Part shown: positions 1 through 5,969 of the stretch, piece by piece
Numbering within the stretch: position 1 is the stretch's first letter
How the letters are laid out: each line of letters begins with the position of its first letter
Origin: CAZXEU01 sp964639665
Lineage (GTDB): Bacteria > Bacteroidota > Rhodothermia > Rhodothermales > Bin80
NCBI GenBank assembly: GCA_964639665.1
Contig: CAZXEU010000096.1
Span: 1-6,445 of the forward strand
Reading direction: 5' to 3'
DNA length: 6,445 nt
Program-made: the position numbers and the translations under genes
The notes under the pieces: model-generated
The model's database searches: none
What the model saw: the letters and a program-made list of their open reading frames with translations, nothing else
What the model was told of the DNA's origin: nothing

Positions 1-11
1 GAATAGGAAGC

Positions 12-1529
12 GTGGCGCAGCGAGGCGACCACACGGAGTCTGCGGGAAAGGGAGCCGTTCTCCTGCGTGCGGCCGGGATCACAAAGCGGTTTCCCGGAGT
101 CGTGGCGCTGCAGGAAGTCGACATCGCTGTAGAGGCTGGCAGTGTTACGGCCGTAATCGGTGAGAATGGTGCCGGCAAGAGTACGCTGATGAAGGTCCTG
201 GCCGGCGTCGAACGTCCTGACGGTGGCACGCTATGGCTCGGCGGCAAGAAAGTGGGGTCATTCTCGCCGAGGGAAGCGGCGGAGCTTGGCATCGCCCTCA
301 TCCATCAGGAGCTGAATCTGCTGCCGAATCTGAGCGTGGCGGCCAATATCTTTCTCGGCCGGGAGAATCACACGTGGCTGCGTCAGCGACAGGAAGTGGA
401 ATCCGCGCGGCACCTGTTGGACCGGGTGGGCCTGGACGTATCCCCCGATACCCTCGTCGGCGATTTACCCCTGGGGACCCGCCAGCTCGTGGAAATAGCA
501 AAGGCACTGGGGGAGCAAGCGCGAATCCTGATCATGGATGAACCGACCTCGGCTCTGTCGTCGCGTGAGGCCGCATTGCTGTTCGACGTCATTCGTGAAT
601 TGCGGAGCCGGGACGTTGCGATCGTATACGTCTCGCACCGCCTGGGAGAGGTGGAGGATCTGGCGGACCGCGTCATAGTGCTGCGCGACGGTCGCAACGC
701 GGGAATGCTGGTAGGCGATGCCATCTGCCGCGAAGAAATGATACGTCGCATGGTGGGCCGCGACCTGGCAGGATTCTACTCGCGGGCGGAAAGAAGGCCG
801 GGACCCGTGGTCATGCAGGTAAAGGATCTGGCGCTCGCCGGATGGCCGAATCACGCGGTTTCCCTGAGCCTGCACGAGGGCGAGATTGTCGGCCTCGCGG
901 GGCTCGTAGGATCGGGCAGAACAGAGCTCTTGCGCGCGCTGTTTGGCGTCGACCGTCCGCTTGCCGGAAGCATTGTCGTGGAACAGGAGCCCATGGATGC
1001 CCGGGGCCCCGACGATGCCATTGGCAGCGGTCTCGCACTGGTGCCGGAAGACCGGGCGCATCAGGGCCTGGTTCTGGGAATGAATGTGCGGCACAATCTC
1101 AGCCTCGCTGCGATTGGTCGCCACCGGCGAGTGGGTGGATGGCTTAATCTGACCTGGGAAGCGACAGCGGATGCGGATATGCGCCGGCGCCTTCAAATAA
1201 AGGGGCCGGACGGATTGGTGAGCTACTTGTCCGGAGGAAACCAGCAGAAGGTGGTATTGGGCAAGGCACTGTTGCTTGGCCCGAGAGTCTTGCTGATGGA
1301 CGAGCCTACGCGAGGCATCGATGTGGGAGCAAAGCACGAATTCTACCAGCTCATGGAGGATCTGGCCATGCGGGGCATAGCGATTCTCTTTGCCAGCAGC
1401 GAAATGGAGGAGATCCTCGGTATGGCAGATCGCGTCCTGGTCATGCACGAAGGGCAGATGGCAGGCGAGTTGCCCGCAGAGGACCTGAGCGAGGAATCCA
1501 TAATGCGTCTCGCCACGGGGTCTGCCTGA
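12..1529 (+). CDS. Sugar ABC transporter ATP-binding protein, RbsA/MglA/XylG family
   Basis: This is the fused double ATPase that powers import of a monosaccharide (ribose, xylose or galactose type) through a CUT2 ABC transporter at the inner membrane. At 505 aa it has the normal family length. The first nucleotide-binding domain shows Walker A GENGAGKST (50-58), Q-loop Q99, a variant signature LPLGTRQ (152-158), Walker B with D176/E177 and H-loop H209. The second has the degenerate Walker A GLVGSGRTE (297-305, R303 where Lys is expected), VPEDR (344-348), signature LSGGNQQK (406-413), Walker B with D430/E431, and no switch His (ASSEMEE, 461-467). This asymmetry is normal for the family. The GTG start is tentative: AGGAAG at 5-10 lies only one base upstream, and the frame stays open to the window edge, so the true start may lie outside. 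The partner permease begins 672 bp downstream. The transported sugar cannot be read from the ATPase. Confidence 0.95.
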   Translation: MAQRGDHTESAGKGAVLLRAAGITKRFPGVVALQEVDIAVEAGSVTAVIGENGAGKSTLMKVLAGVERPDGGTLWLGGKKVGSFSPREAAELGIALIHQELNLLPNLSVAANIFLGRENHTWLRQRQEVESARHLLDRVGLDVSPDTLVGDLPLGTRQLVEIAKALGEQARILIMDEPTSALSSREAALLFDVIRELRSRDVAIVYVSHRLGEVEDLADRVIVLRDGRNAGMLVGDAICREEMIRRMVGRDLAGFYSRAERRPGPVVMQVKDLALAGWPNHAVSLSLHEGEIVGLAGLVGSGRTELLRALFGVDRPLAGSIVVEQEPMDARGPDDAIGSGLALVPEDRAHQGLVLGMNVRHNLSLAAIGRHRRVGGWLNLTWEATADADMRRRLQIKGPDGLVSYLSGGNQQKVVLGKALLLGPRVLLMDEPTRGIDVGAKHEFYQLMEDLAMRGIAILFASSEMEEILGMADRVLVMHEGQMAGELPAEDLSEESIMRLATGSA

Positions 1530-1581
1530 CCATGCGGCGGAGACCGGCCAATGCGCCCCCGAGGTCCTGCGTGGCGCGTAG

Positions 1582-1637
1582 CCGGGTATCGGCGCAGGGC
1601 GGACTCCGGCGCTTGCGCTGTCCGGCCCGACACCCGG
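1582..1637. repeat. Long imperfect inverted repeat / hairpin after the ATPase gene
   Basis: CCGGGT (1582-1587) pairs with ACCCGG (1632-1637). Inside, GGGCGGAC (1597-1604) pairs with GTCCG-CCC (1620-1628) with one bulged G, and GCG (1609-1611) pairs with CGC (1616-1618) around CTTG. The result is a long interrupted stem starting 52 bp past the ATPase stop. No T-run follows, so it is not a classical terminator. It could stabilise the 3' end of the upstream message or belong to a larger folded RNA. The pairing is read directly; any function is inferred. Confidence 0.55.
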
Positions 1638-1771
1638 ATTTGCGATGATGCGCGGAACAAGCCTCTGAATGGTGCCGGTAGGGAAGCATACCCGACCCGG
1701 AGTTCGCTTTCTGCCACGCGGAGGGTGCGCAGTATCCGCCGCCAGAGATCGGCGAAGATCCTGCGCTCGGC

Positions 1772-1790
1772 TGCGGCAAGCGGTGCCGCA
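1772..1790. repeat. Perfect 6-bp GC-rich hairpin in the ATPase-permease gap
   Basis: TGCGGC (1772-1777) and GCCGCA (1785-1790) form a perfect stem around the 7-nt loop AAGCGGT. AAAGG follows and there is no T-run. In GC-rich DNA a stem this short can arise by chance, so its value lies mainly in company with the other two hairpins of the gap. Confidence 0.35.
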
Positions 1791-2028
1791 AAGGACCCGG
1801 CTATGTGCGCCTTCTTACCGCGTCGGGCGGAAAGCCGGGATTGTCTGGCGGAAACTGGAGCCGTGCCCGAAAGCAGCCACGACCCTAAATTGTGGGCTTG
1901 ATTGCGTACTTCTGCGGAATCTCGCTTCTGTTACAACTCCGTGGACATGCCCGTGTGCAACTGGCCCGGCCGGCCTCACACTATCGCCCTCAGATCAAGT
2001 GCTCCGGATGCAGCCTTGCCTGACGTGG

Positions 2029-2062
2029 CCGCGGGAGTCCTTGTAGGCAGCTCGCTCCGCGG
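2029..2062. repeat. Imperfect inverted repeat upstream of the permease gene
   Basis: CCGCGGGAG (2029-2037) pairs with CTCCGCGG (2055-2062), giving 8 base pairs with one bulged G (2035) around a 17-nt loop. It ends 139 bp before the permease ATG. It could be a folded leader element or an operator-like palindrome; nothing in the sequence decides between these. Confidence 0.4.
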
Positions 2063-2201
2063 AATAGGCTGCGTAGCGGTAGCGCGTCGCTGCACAGAGG
2101 TGGGCAGACGCACAGCGCATCATCCGTCCTCGGTCCCGGTAGCAGCAGCCCCGTTGCACCGGACCTAGTGTGTACCCGGCGCACGCCAAGCGCCTGATTC
2201 G

Positions 2202-3167
2202 ATGAAGAAAGTAATTGGCATAACGGGAGTGCTCGTGGCAGTGGCCGTCCTGACGGCCATACTGGAGCCGAACTTTCTTACCGCATACAATCTTCAGAAT
2301 ACGCTGCGGTGGACGGGCCTCTTCGGCATCATCAGTATCGGCACGGCCTTCGTGATTGTTACCGGGGGGATAGATCTCTCGATTGGTTCTGTTATCGGAC
2401 TCGTGGGCGTGGTTCTGCCGATGGTGCTCGTGGGTGCCGGCTGGCCCATTTTGGTGTCCCTTCTCGTCGTGGTGGCGATGGTACTGTGTCTTGGCCTGCT
2501 TCACGGAGTGCTGGTAACGAAGCTAAATCTGCAGCCGTTCGTCGTGACGCTGTGCGGGCTTCTGTTCTATCGGGGGATTGCCCGGTGGATCAGCGGCGAT
2601 GCTACCCAGGGATTCGGATCGGGATTTGACGGGCTCCGGTGGATAGCCATCGGTCGTCTTCCCGTTACGGATTCATTTGGACTTCCCATGCCGTTTGTGA
2701 TTATGATCGTGGTGGCGGTGCTGGCTTCTTTGCTGCTCAACCGGACCGTCTGGGGGCGATACATGATGGCGCTCGGCCATAACGAGGAGGCTGCGCGCTA
2801 CAGTGGCATCAAGACGGACCGCATGGTGATTCTTGCCTACGTCATAGGTGCGGTAACGGCCGGACTGGGAGGGGTTCTCTTTGCCCTGGACGTGAATTCC
2901 GTGCAGCCGGCGGTTCACGGCAACTTTTATGAACTCTACGCCATTGCTGCGGCCGTACTGGGCGGGTGCAGTCTTAGAGGGGGCGAAGGCTCTATCCTGG
3001 GCGTGGTAATTGGCGCCGCCGTATTGCGCTTGCTCTACAACGCGATCAACATACTGGGAATCCCCACGCAGCTGGAATTTGCCATCATTGGAGCCGTAAT
3101 TCTGCTCGGCGTTGTAGCGGACGAAGCCATACGGCGAATTGGCGTATTGAGGGCCACCAAGAGCTGA
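2202..3167 (+). CDS. Sugar ABC transporter permease, RbsC family
   Basis: This inner-membrane channel subunit of a CUT2-type monosaccharide importer would dimerise and be driven by the ATPase encoded upstream. The 321-aa product is a typical length and is hydrophobic throughout, with several membrane segments (for example about 3-21, 39-54, 63-102, 163-180, 207-229, 243-255, 263-280 and 290-307). Family hallmarks are GGIDLSIGS (55-63), GRYMMALGHNEEAARYSGI (185-203, the cytoplasmic loop that contacts the ATPase) and the small-residue-rich stretch AAVLGGCSLRGGEGS (250-264). The ATG at 2202 is the first possible start after an in-frame TAG at 2166, and the protein looks complete at both ends. 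No clear Shine-Dalgarno sequence precedes it. No substrate-binding protein follows, so that subunit must be encoded elsewhere, perhaps upstream of the window. Confidence 0.95.
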   Translation: MKKVIGITGVLVAVAVLTAILEPNFLTAYNLQNTLRWTGLFGIISIGTAFVIVTGGIDLSIGSVIGLVGVVLPMVLVGAGWPILVSLLVVVAMVLCLGLLHGVLVTKLNLQPFVVTLCGLLFYRGIARWISGDATQGFGSGFDGLRWIAIGRLPVTDSFGLPMPFVIMIVVAVLASLLLNRTVWGRYMMALGHNEEAARYSGIKTDRMVILAYVIGAVTAGLGGVLFALDVNSVQPAVHGNFYELYAIAAAVLGGCSLRGGEGSILGVVIGAAVLRLLYNAINILGIPTQLEFAIIGAVILLGVVADEAIRRIGVLRATKS

Positions 3168-3471
3168 TAGAGGCGCGACCAGCGCTGCCGGAGCCCTTCG
3201 GCTTTGGAGCGCCCTGGCAGCGACCCGGACCGGTTTCCTTTGCGACAGCCATAGGCCGCACGGCGGTGCACTTCGAGGCGCATCGACCGGCCTCTGACGC
3301 TTGACATGGCCCGTCGCAGATCTGGGCCGGACATACATTGCATTGTCGTGTCGCCCGGGCACACTTTCCTTCCACCAATCGGCCTTCGGTCACCGATTCG
3401 TGCTGGCAGGAATGCTTGCTTGAGTGGCTTTCGGACAGTACTATACGGAATCACAGCATTCAAGCGAAGAC
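3168..3471. other. About 300-bp non-coding stretch between permease and ThuA-domain gene
   Basis: No open frame here resembles a protein. The stretch holds a hairpin just past the permease stop (listed separately), a 5-bp stem GAGGC/GCCTC (3275-3279 with 3290-3294), and a TTGACA at 3301-3306 with no acceptable -10 partner at 16-18 bp. A promoter for the following ThuA-DUF1080 pair is likely somewhere here because of the distance, but I cannot point to one. The last part (3424-3471) would be coding if the ThuA gene began at the upstream GTG. Confidence 0.5.
3183..3222 (+). terminator. Hairpin after permease gene, possible weak terminator or 3' stabiliser
   Basis: CGCTGCC (3183-3189) pairs perfectly with GGCAGCG (3216-3222), and GG (3190-3191) can extend the stem with CC (3213-3214) across a bulged T. 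The loop contains a small inner hairpin, AGCC-CTTC-GGCT (3192-3203). It begins 16 bp after the permease TGA, where a terminator would sit. No T-run follows directly; only TTTCCTTT appears about 14 bp later. Rho-independent termination is therefore doubtful, and a role in message stability is equally possible. Confidence 0.35.
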
Positions 3472-4323
3472 ATGGCATTGCTTCTTATCGCACTTCTTGC
3501 TTTCGGGCCGCGGGTACTGGTGGTGGCCGGGCAGAACAACCACGACGGAGAGCGCACGACCGCGCACCTGGTCGCAATACTGAGCGAAGATGATCATTTC
3601 GAGGTAACGGTTGCGAATACGCCGGCAAGGGGCGGGGACTGGCAGGACTTCTCTCCCGATTTTGCCGCATATGACGTGGTCGTACTCGCCTACAACGGGG
3701 AAATGTGGCCGACGCCGGTACAGGAGGCCTTCGAGGAGTATATCGAAGGCGGCGGGAAGGCCCTGGTTCAGCACGCGGCCAACAATCCGTTCCCCGGCTG
3801 GGAAGCATTCGAGCACATGGTAGGACTGCTCTGGCGCAGGCCGGATGCCGGGTACCGGGTTTACATGGAGGACGATGGAAGTCTCGCGCGCGTCGAGCCC
3901 GGCGAAGGCATCGGTGCAGGGCACGGCAGACTGCATGACTGGCACATCACTTCCCGGGATGCGGAGCATCCCATCATGCGGGACCTACCCGCGATGTGGC
4001 TGCATCCGCACGATGAATTGTACCACGGCCAGCGAGGTCCGGCAGCGGATATGCGCATCCTGGCGACGGCGTATTCGGATCCGGAACACGGCGGGACGGG
4101 CAAGCACGAGTTGATGCTGTGGTGGATTCCCTACGGGGAAGGAAAGGTGCTAACCCTGCTTCCGGGCCATCTCTGGTCGGGCCAGGAAGACGACCGGGCC
4201 TTTCGCTGCGTGGGTTTCCGCACGCTGCTTACGCGAAGCGTGCAGTGGCTGGCTACCGGGAGCGTTTCGCTGCCCGTGCCGGAAGATTTTCCAACTGCCG
4301 ACGCAGTCAGCGTCCGGCCCTGA
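3472..4323 (+). CDS. ThuA-domain protein (trehalose-utilisation-like, class I glutamine amidotransferase fold)
   Basis: The 283-aa product spans almost exactly one ThuA domain. Visible family blocks are RVLVVAGQNNHD (14-25), YDVVVLAYNGEMWP (67-80), the glycine-rich turn GGGKALVQHAAN (93-104), HDWHITSRDAEHPIMRDLP (155-173), the hallmark DELYHGQ (181-187), YGEGKVLTLLPGH (221-233), and the C-terminal helix GFRTLLTRSVQWLATG (248-263). ThuA of rhizobia takes part in trehalose/sucrose catabolism through 3-keto sugars; the substrate here is unknown. The ATG at 3472 gives a short hydrophobic N-terminus (MALLLIALLAFG) with no basic residues and no clear cleavage site. A GTG at 3424, 11 bp after AGGAA, would add 16 polar residues and is the alternative start. 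The DUF1080 gene follows after 11 bp, implying cotranscription and a shared pathway. Confidence 0.88.
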   Translation: MALLLIALLAFGPRVLVVAGQNNHDGERTTAHLVAILSEDDHFEVTVANTPARGGDWQDFSPDFAAYDVVVLAYNGEMWPTPVQEAFEEYIEGGGKALVQHAANNPFPGWEAFEHMVGLLWRRPDAGYRVYMEDDGSLARVEPGEGIGAGHGRLHDWHITSRDAEHPIMRDLPAMWLHPHDELYHGQRGPAADMRILATAYSDPEHGGTGKHELMLWWIPYGEGKVLTLLPGHLWSGQEDDRAFRCVGFRTLLTRSVQWLATGSVSLPVPEDFPTADAVSVRP

Positions 4324-4334
4324 AGCATACCGCG

Positions 4335-4958
4335 ATGCGCAACACAAGCATTATGCTACTGGTACTGCTCCTGACCTGTGCCTCGGCCGCACAGGGCCAG
4401 AATGAGGCGGATTCGCTCTGGACCGCCCTCTTTGATGGCGCAAGTCTCGACGGGTGGCAGGCCTCCGAGAATCCGTCGTCCTTCTCCGTGGAGGACGGAT
4501 CCATCGTGGCACACGGCGATCGTGCACATCTGTTCTATGTCCGGCAGACAGATTTCAAGAACTTCCACTTCATGGCCGATGTGAAAACAGCACCCGGTGC
4601 CAACTCCGGCATCTACTTCCACACTTCGTATCAGGAAGAGGGGTGGCCCGCCACCGGGTATGAGGCCCAGGTGAACAACACGTACAATGGTGATCCCAGG
4701 CGTACCGGCAGCTTGTACGGAATCTCGGATATCATGGATGCACCCGCTGCTGATGACGAATGGTTCACGCAGCATATCATCGTCCAGGGCAAGCGCATCA
4801 CTATCCGGATCAATGATCGCGTGCTGGTGGACTATGAGGAAGCCAGTCCGTCAGGAGGGCGCCGGTTGGACAGCGGCACGTTTGCACTGCAGGCACATGA
4901 TCCGGGAAGTCGCGTCCTGTACCGCAACATCAAGGTAAAAAGACTGCCGGACGAATAG
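4335..4958 (+). CDS. DUF1080 / 3-keto-disaccharide hydrolase-like secreted protein
   Basis: This 207-aa protein has a Sec signal peptide (MRNT, hydrophobic core 6-14, Ala-rich end near 16-22) followed by one DUF1080 domain, a concanavalin-like beta-sandwich. Family blocks are LFDGASLDGW (32-41), GANSGIYFHTSY (88-99), GYEAQVNN (108-115), RRTGSLYGI (122-130), the strands IIVQGKRITIRINDRVLVDY (148-167), and GTFALQAHDPGSRVLYRNIK (181-200). Some family members act on 3-keto-glycosides; activity here is inferred from family only. The ATG at 4335 is chosen because it begins the signal peptide and lies just after the ThuA stop, although the frame is open further upstream inside that gene. C15 in LLTC is a poor lipobox, so a soluble periplasmic or secreted product is more likely than a lipoprotein. 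The last codons form one arm of the hairpin shared with the convergent gene. Confidence 0.9.
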   Translation: MRNTSIMLLVLLLTCASAAQGQNEADSLWTALFDGASLDGWQASENPSSFSVEDGSIVAHGDRAHLFYVRQTDFKNFHFMADVKTAPGANSGIYFHTSYQEEGWPATGYEAQVNNTYNGDPRRTGSLYGISDIMDAPAADDEWFTQHIIVQGKRITIRINDRVLVDYEEASPSGGRRLDSGTFALQAHDPGSRVLYRNIKVKRLPDE

Positions 4959-4991
4959 GCAGTACTTGGCCTACGGGTTCGTCCCGCGCAG
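4937..4991 (-). terminator. Intrinsic terminator hairpin between convergent genes (minus-strand T-run)
   Basis: CTGC (4944-4947), GGACGAA (4949-4955) and TAGGC (4956-4960) pair in order with GCAG (4988-4991), TTCGTCC (4978-4984) and GCCTA (4969-4973), around the 8-nt loop AGTACTTG. That is 16 or more base pairs interrupted by a 4-nt bulge (4974-4977) and a small internal loop. Read on the minus strand, the stem is followed at once by TCTTTTTACC (4943-4934), so it fits a Rho-independent terminator for the sulfatase-ThuA transcript. On the plus strand only GAAATCTTC follows, so termination of the ThuA-DUF1080 transcript there would be weaker. Both stop codons lie within the stem. Confidence 0.7.
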
Positions 4992-5969
4992 GAAATCTTC
5001 CGGGCGCAGATTCGGCTTGAACTTGTCGCCGAAGCCTGAATTGTTGGGCTCGTATACGCCGGCAAGCTCTGCGTTGGCACCGGATTCCGGAATCTCCTGG
5101 CCGAGTGCCCACAGGATGCCGTTAAGGGCGAGCGTGCGCATGGATTCCTCGCGGAAATCATAAGGGTGTCCAAGCGTGGTGAAAAACACGCGGGCGACGG
5201 TGCCCGAAGTGCCAGAATACGTCTTTGTCCAGGCGACGGGATTGGAGAGCGGGAAACGGTCCAGACGGTCGTTTTCCTCGTGGTTTGAGCGGAGAGCCGT
5301 GCCCATAAGCAGGGGTTCGCTGTCACCGAAGAGTGCATGCTCACCGCCGTGCACATGGTAAAGCCATGAGTACGCCGGGAAGGGCAGTACCCCGCGCAGG
5401 ACCTGGTGGGCTTCCTGCCCCTCAATAAGCTGCACATCGGTCAGCGGGGCATCTCCGTCATCAAAATGGCCGTGGTGAGTAATCCACCGCTGGCCAAACA
5501 CCCGGGTGGGCCAGTCATCATTGAGATGTGCCCTCGTCGAATCATCCGGGTAGAGAAAGGCATGCGTGGCCGTCCGGAATCCGGCCATCGGCTTGCCCGA
5601 TTCAGCAAACGCCAGAATTCGCTGGGCTTGGGAGTCGGGCAATGCCCGAAACCGCGTAAACAGCACCATCATGTCAGCCTCCTCCAGCGCTTCCAGACCG
5701 GCAATATTGTCCAGCACATTGGGGTCGACATACCCGTCTGCGTTGAGAGCAAAGCAGACGGTTGTACGAAAGCCGTAGTCCCGCTCTAGGATGCGGGCCA
5801 GCATGGGCATCGACTCTTCCGAGCGATACTCCTCGTCGCCCGTCACAAAGACTATGTACGGAGCTTCAGCTTCGTTAGTGTCGGTCGGTGCAGCGCAGCC
5901 GGCAACTGCGATCAAGGCGGCGCCAAGGGCGCCGTGCACGGCCGGAGAATGTCTCAGTAGTGACTTCAT
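4971..5969 (-). CDS. ThuA-like domain lipoprotein
   Basis: The 332-aa product begins with a lipoprotein signal (MKSLLRHSPA, hydrophobic 13-23, lipobox VAGC with C25; Ala at +2 suggests outer-membrane sorting in enterobacterial terms). The ThuA-like fold follows: YIVFVTGDEEYRSEESMPML (38-57), EADMMVLFTRFRALP (97-111), the turn SGKPMAGFRTATHAF (124-138), FGQRWITHHGH (158-168), SWLYHV (201-206), VARVFFTTLGHPYDF (258-272) and the helix MRTLALNGILWALGQEIP (277-294). The tail (308-327, PNNSGFG...KPNLRPEDFL) is common in environmental ThuA-like proteins. The DELYH block of the 3472-4323 protein is not conserved here, so the two are distant relatives, not a recent duplication. The start overlaps the sulfatase stop by ATGA, indicating translational coupling; GAGGGA lies 11 bp upstream. 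Enzymatic activity is unproven. Confidence 0.9.
   Translation of the reverse strand: MKSLLRHSPAVHGALGAALIAVAGCAAPTDTNEAEAPYIVFVTGDEEYRSEESMPMLARILERDYGFRTTVCFALNADGYVDPNVLDNIAGLEALEEADMMVLFTRFRALPDSQAQRILAFAESGKPMAGFRTATHAFLYPDDSTRAHLNDDWPTRVFGQRWITHHGHFDDGDAPLTDVQLIEGQEAHQVLRGVLPFPAYSWLYHVHGGEHALFGDSEPLLMGTALRSNHEENDRLDRFPLSNPVAWTKTYSGTSGTVARVFFTTLGHPYDFREESMRTLALNGILWALGQEIPESGANAELAGVYEPNNSGFGDKFKPNLRPEDFLRGTNP

Larger units (their letters stand above)
1530..2201. other. 672-bp gap without a convincing gene, between ABC ATPase and permease
   Basis: ATPase and permease genes of this transporter family normally abut, so this gap is unusual. Open frames exist on both strands, but their translations are rich in Arg, Pro, Ser and Cys, have no recognisable motif or membrane segment, and overlap each other as expected in GC-rich non-coding DNA. 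An ATG at 1532, two bases after the ATPase stop, opens a 38-codon Arg-rich frame ending at 1648 that I do not consider a gene. The stretch holds three GC-rich inverted repeats, listed separately. I see no tRNA, no known riboswitch consensus, no transposase remnant and no trace of a decayed second permease. It may be a structured leader for the permease, an unrecognised non-coding RNA, or decayed sequence. Confidence 0.6.

Noticed and set aside
465..1448. A long open frame antisense to the ABC ATPase gene
   Set aside because: It lies fully inside a clear conserved gene. The translation is rich in His, Gln, Arg and Ser without any motif, as expected from the reverse complement of GC-rich coding DNA.
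1532..1648. A 38-codon frame starting two bases after the ATPase stop
   Set aside because: The position would suit the next operon gene, but the product is a short Arg/Pro-rich string without family features, and much of the frame is the 1582-1637 hairpin.
1890..1914. Possible Bacteroidota-type promoter (TTG plus TACTTCTG, close to TAnnTTTG)
   Set aside because: The spacing between the two boxes is 14 bp, well below the 19-21 bp usual for this promoter class, and the -7 box has a mismatch.
1551..2168. Several overlapping frames in the ATPase-permease gap on both strands
   Set aside because: They overlap one another, show no domain, membrane segment or ribosome binding site, and have the amino-acid bias of non-coding GC-rich DNA. 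I also looked for remnants of a second permease and saw none.
1943..3331. Resemblance between 1943-1973 and 3302-3331 (both GACATG..CCCGT....CTGG..CCGG)
   Set aside because: The match needs several gaps and consists mainly of GC-rich words; it is not long enough to call a repeat by eye.
3301..3339. TTGACA at 3301 with TACATT at 3334 as a sigma-70 promoter
   Set aside because: The boxes are 27 bp apart; the sequence 17 bp from TTGACA is GGGCCG, not a -10 element.
4119..4334. Upstream extension of the DUF1080 frame into the ThuA gene
   Set aside because: A clear signal peptide starts at the ATG at 4335, and the upstream residues are simply another frame of the conserved ThuA 3' end.
5406..5789. 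Plus-strand open frames opposite the ThuA-like lipoprotein and sulfatase
   Set aside because: The minus-strand proteins have strong family motifs throughout; the plus-strand translations show none.
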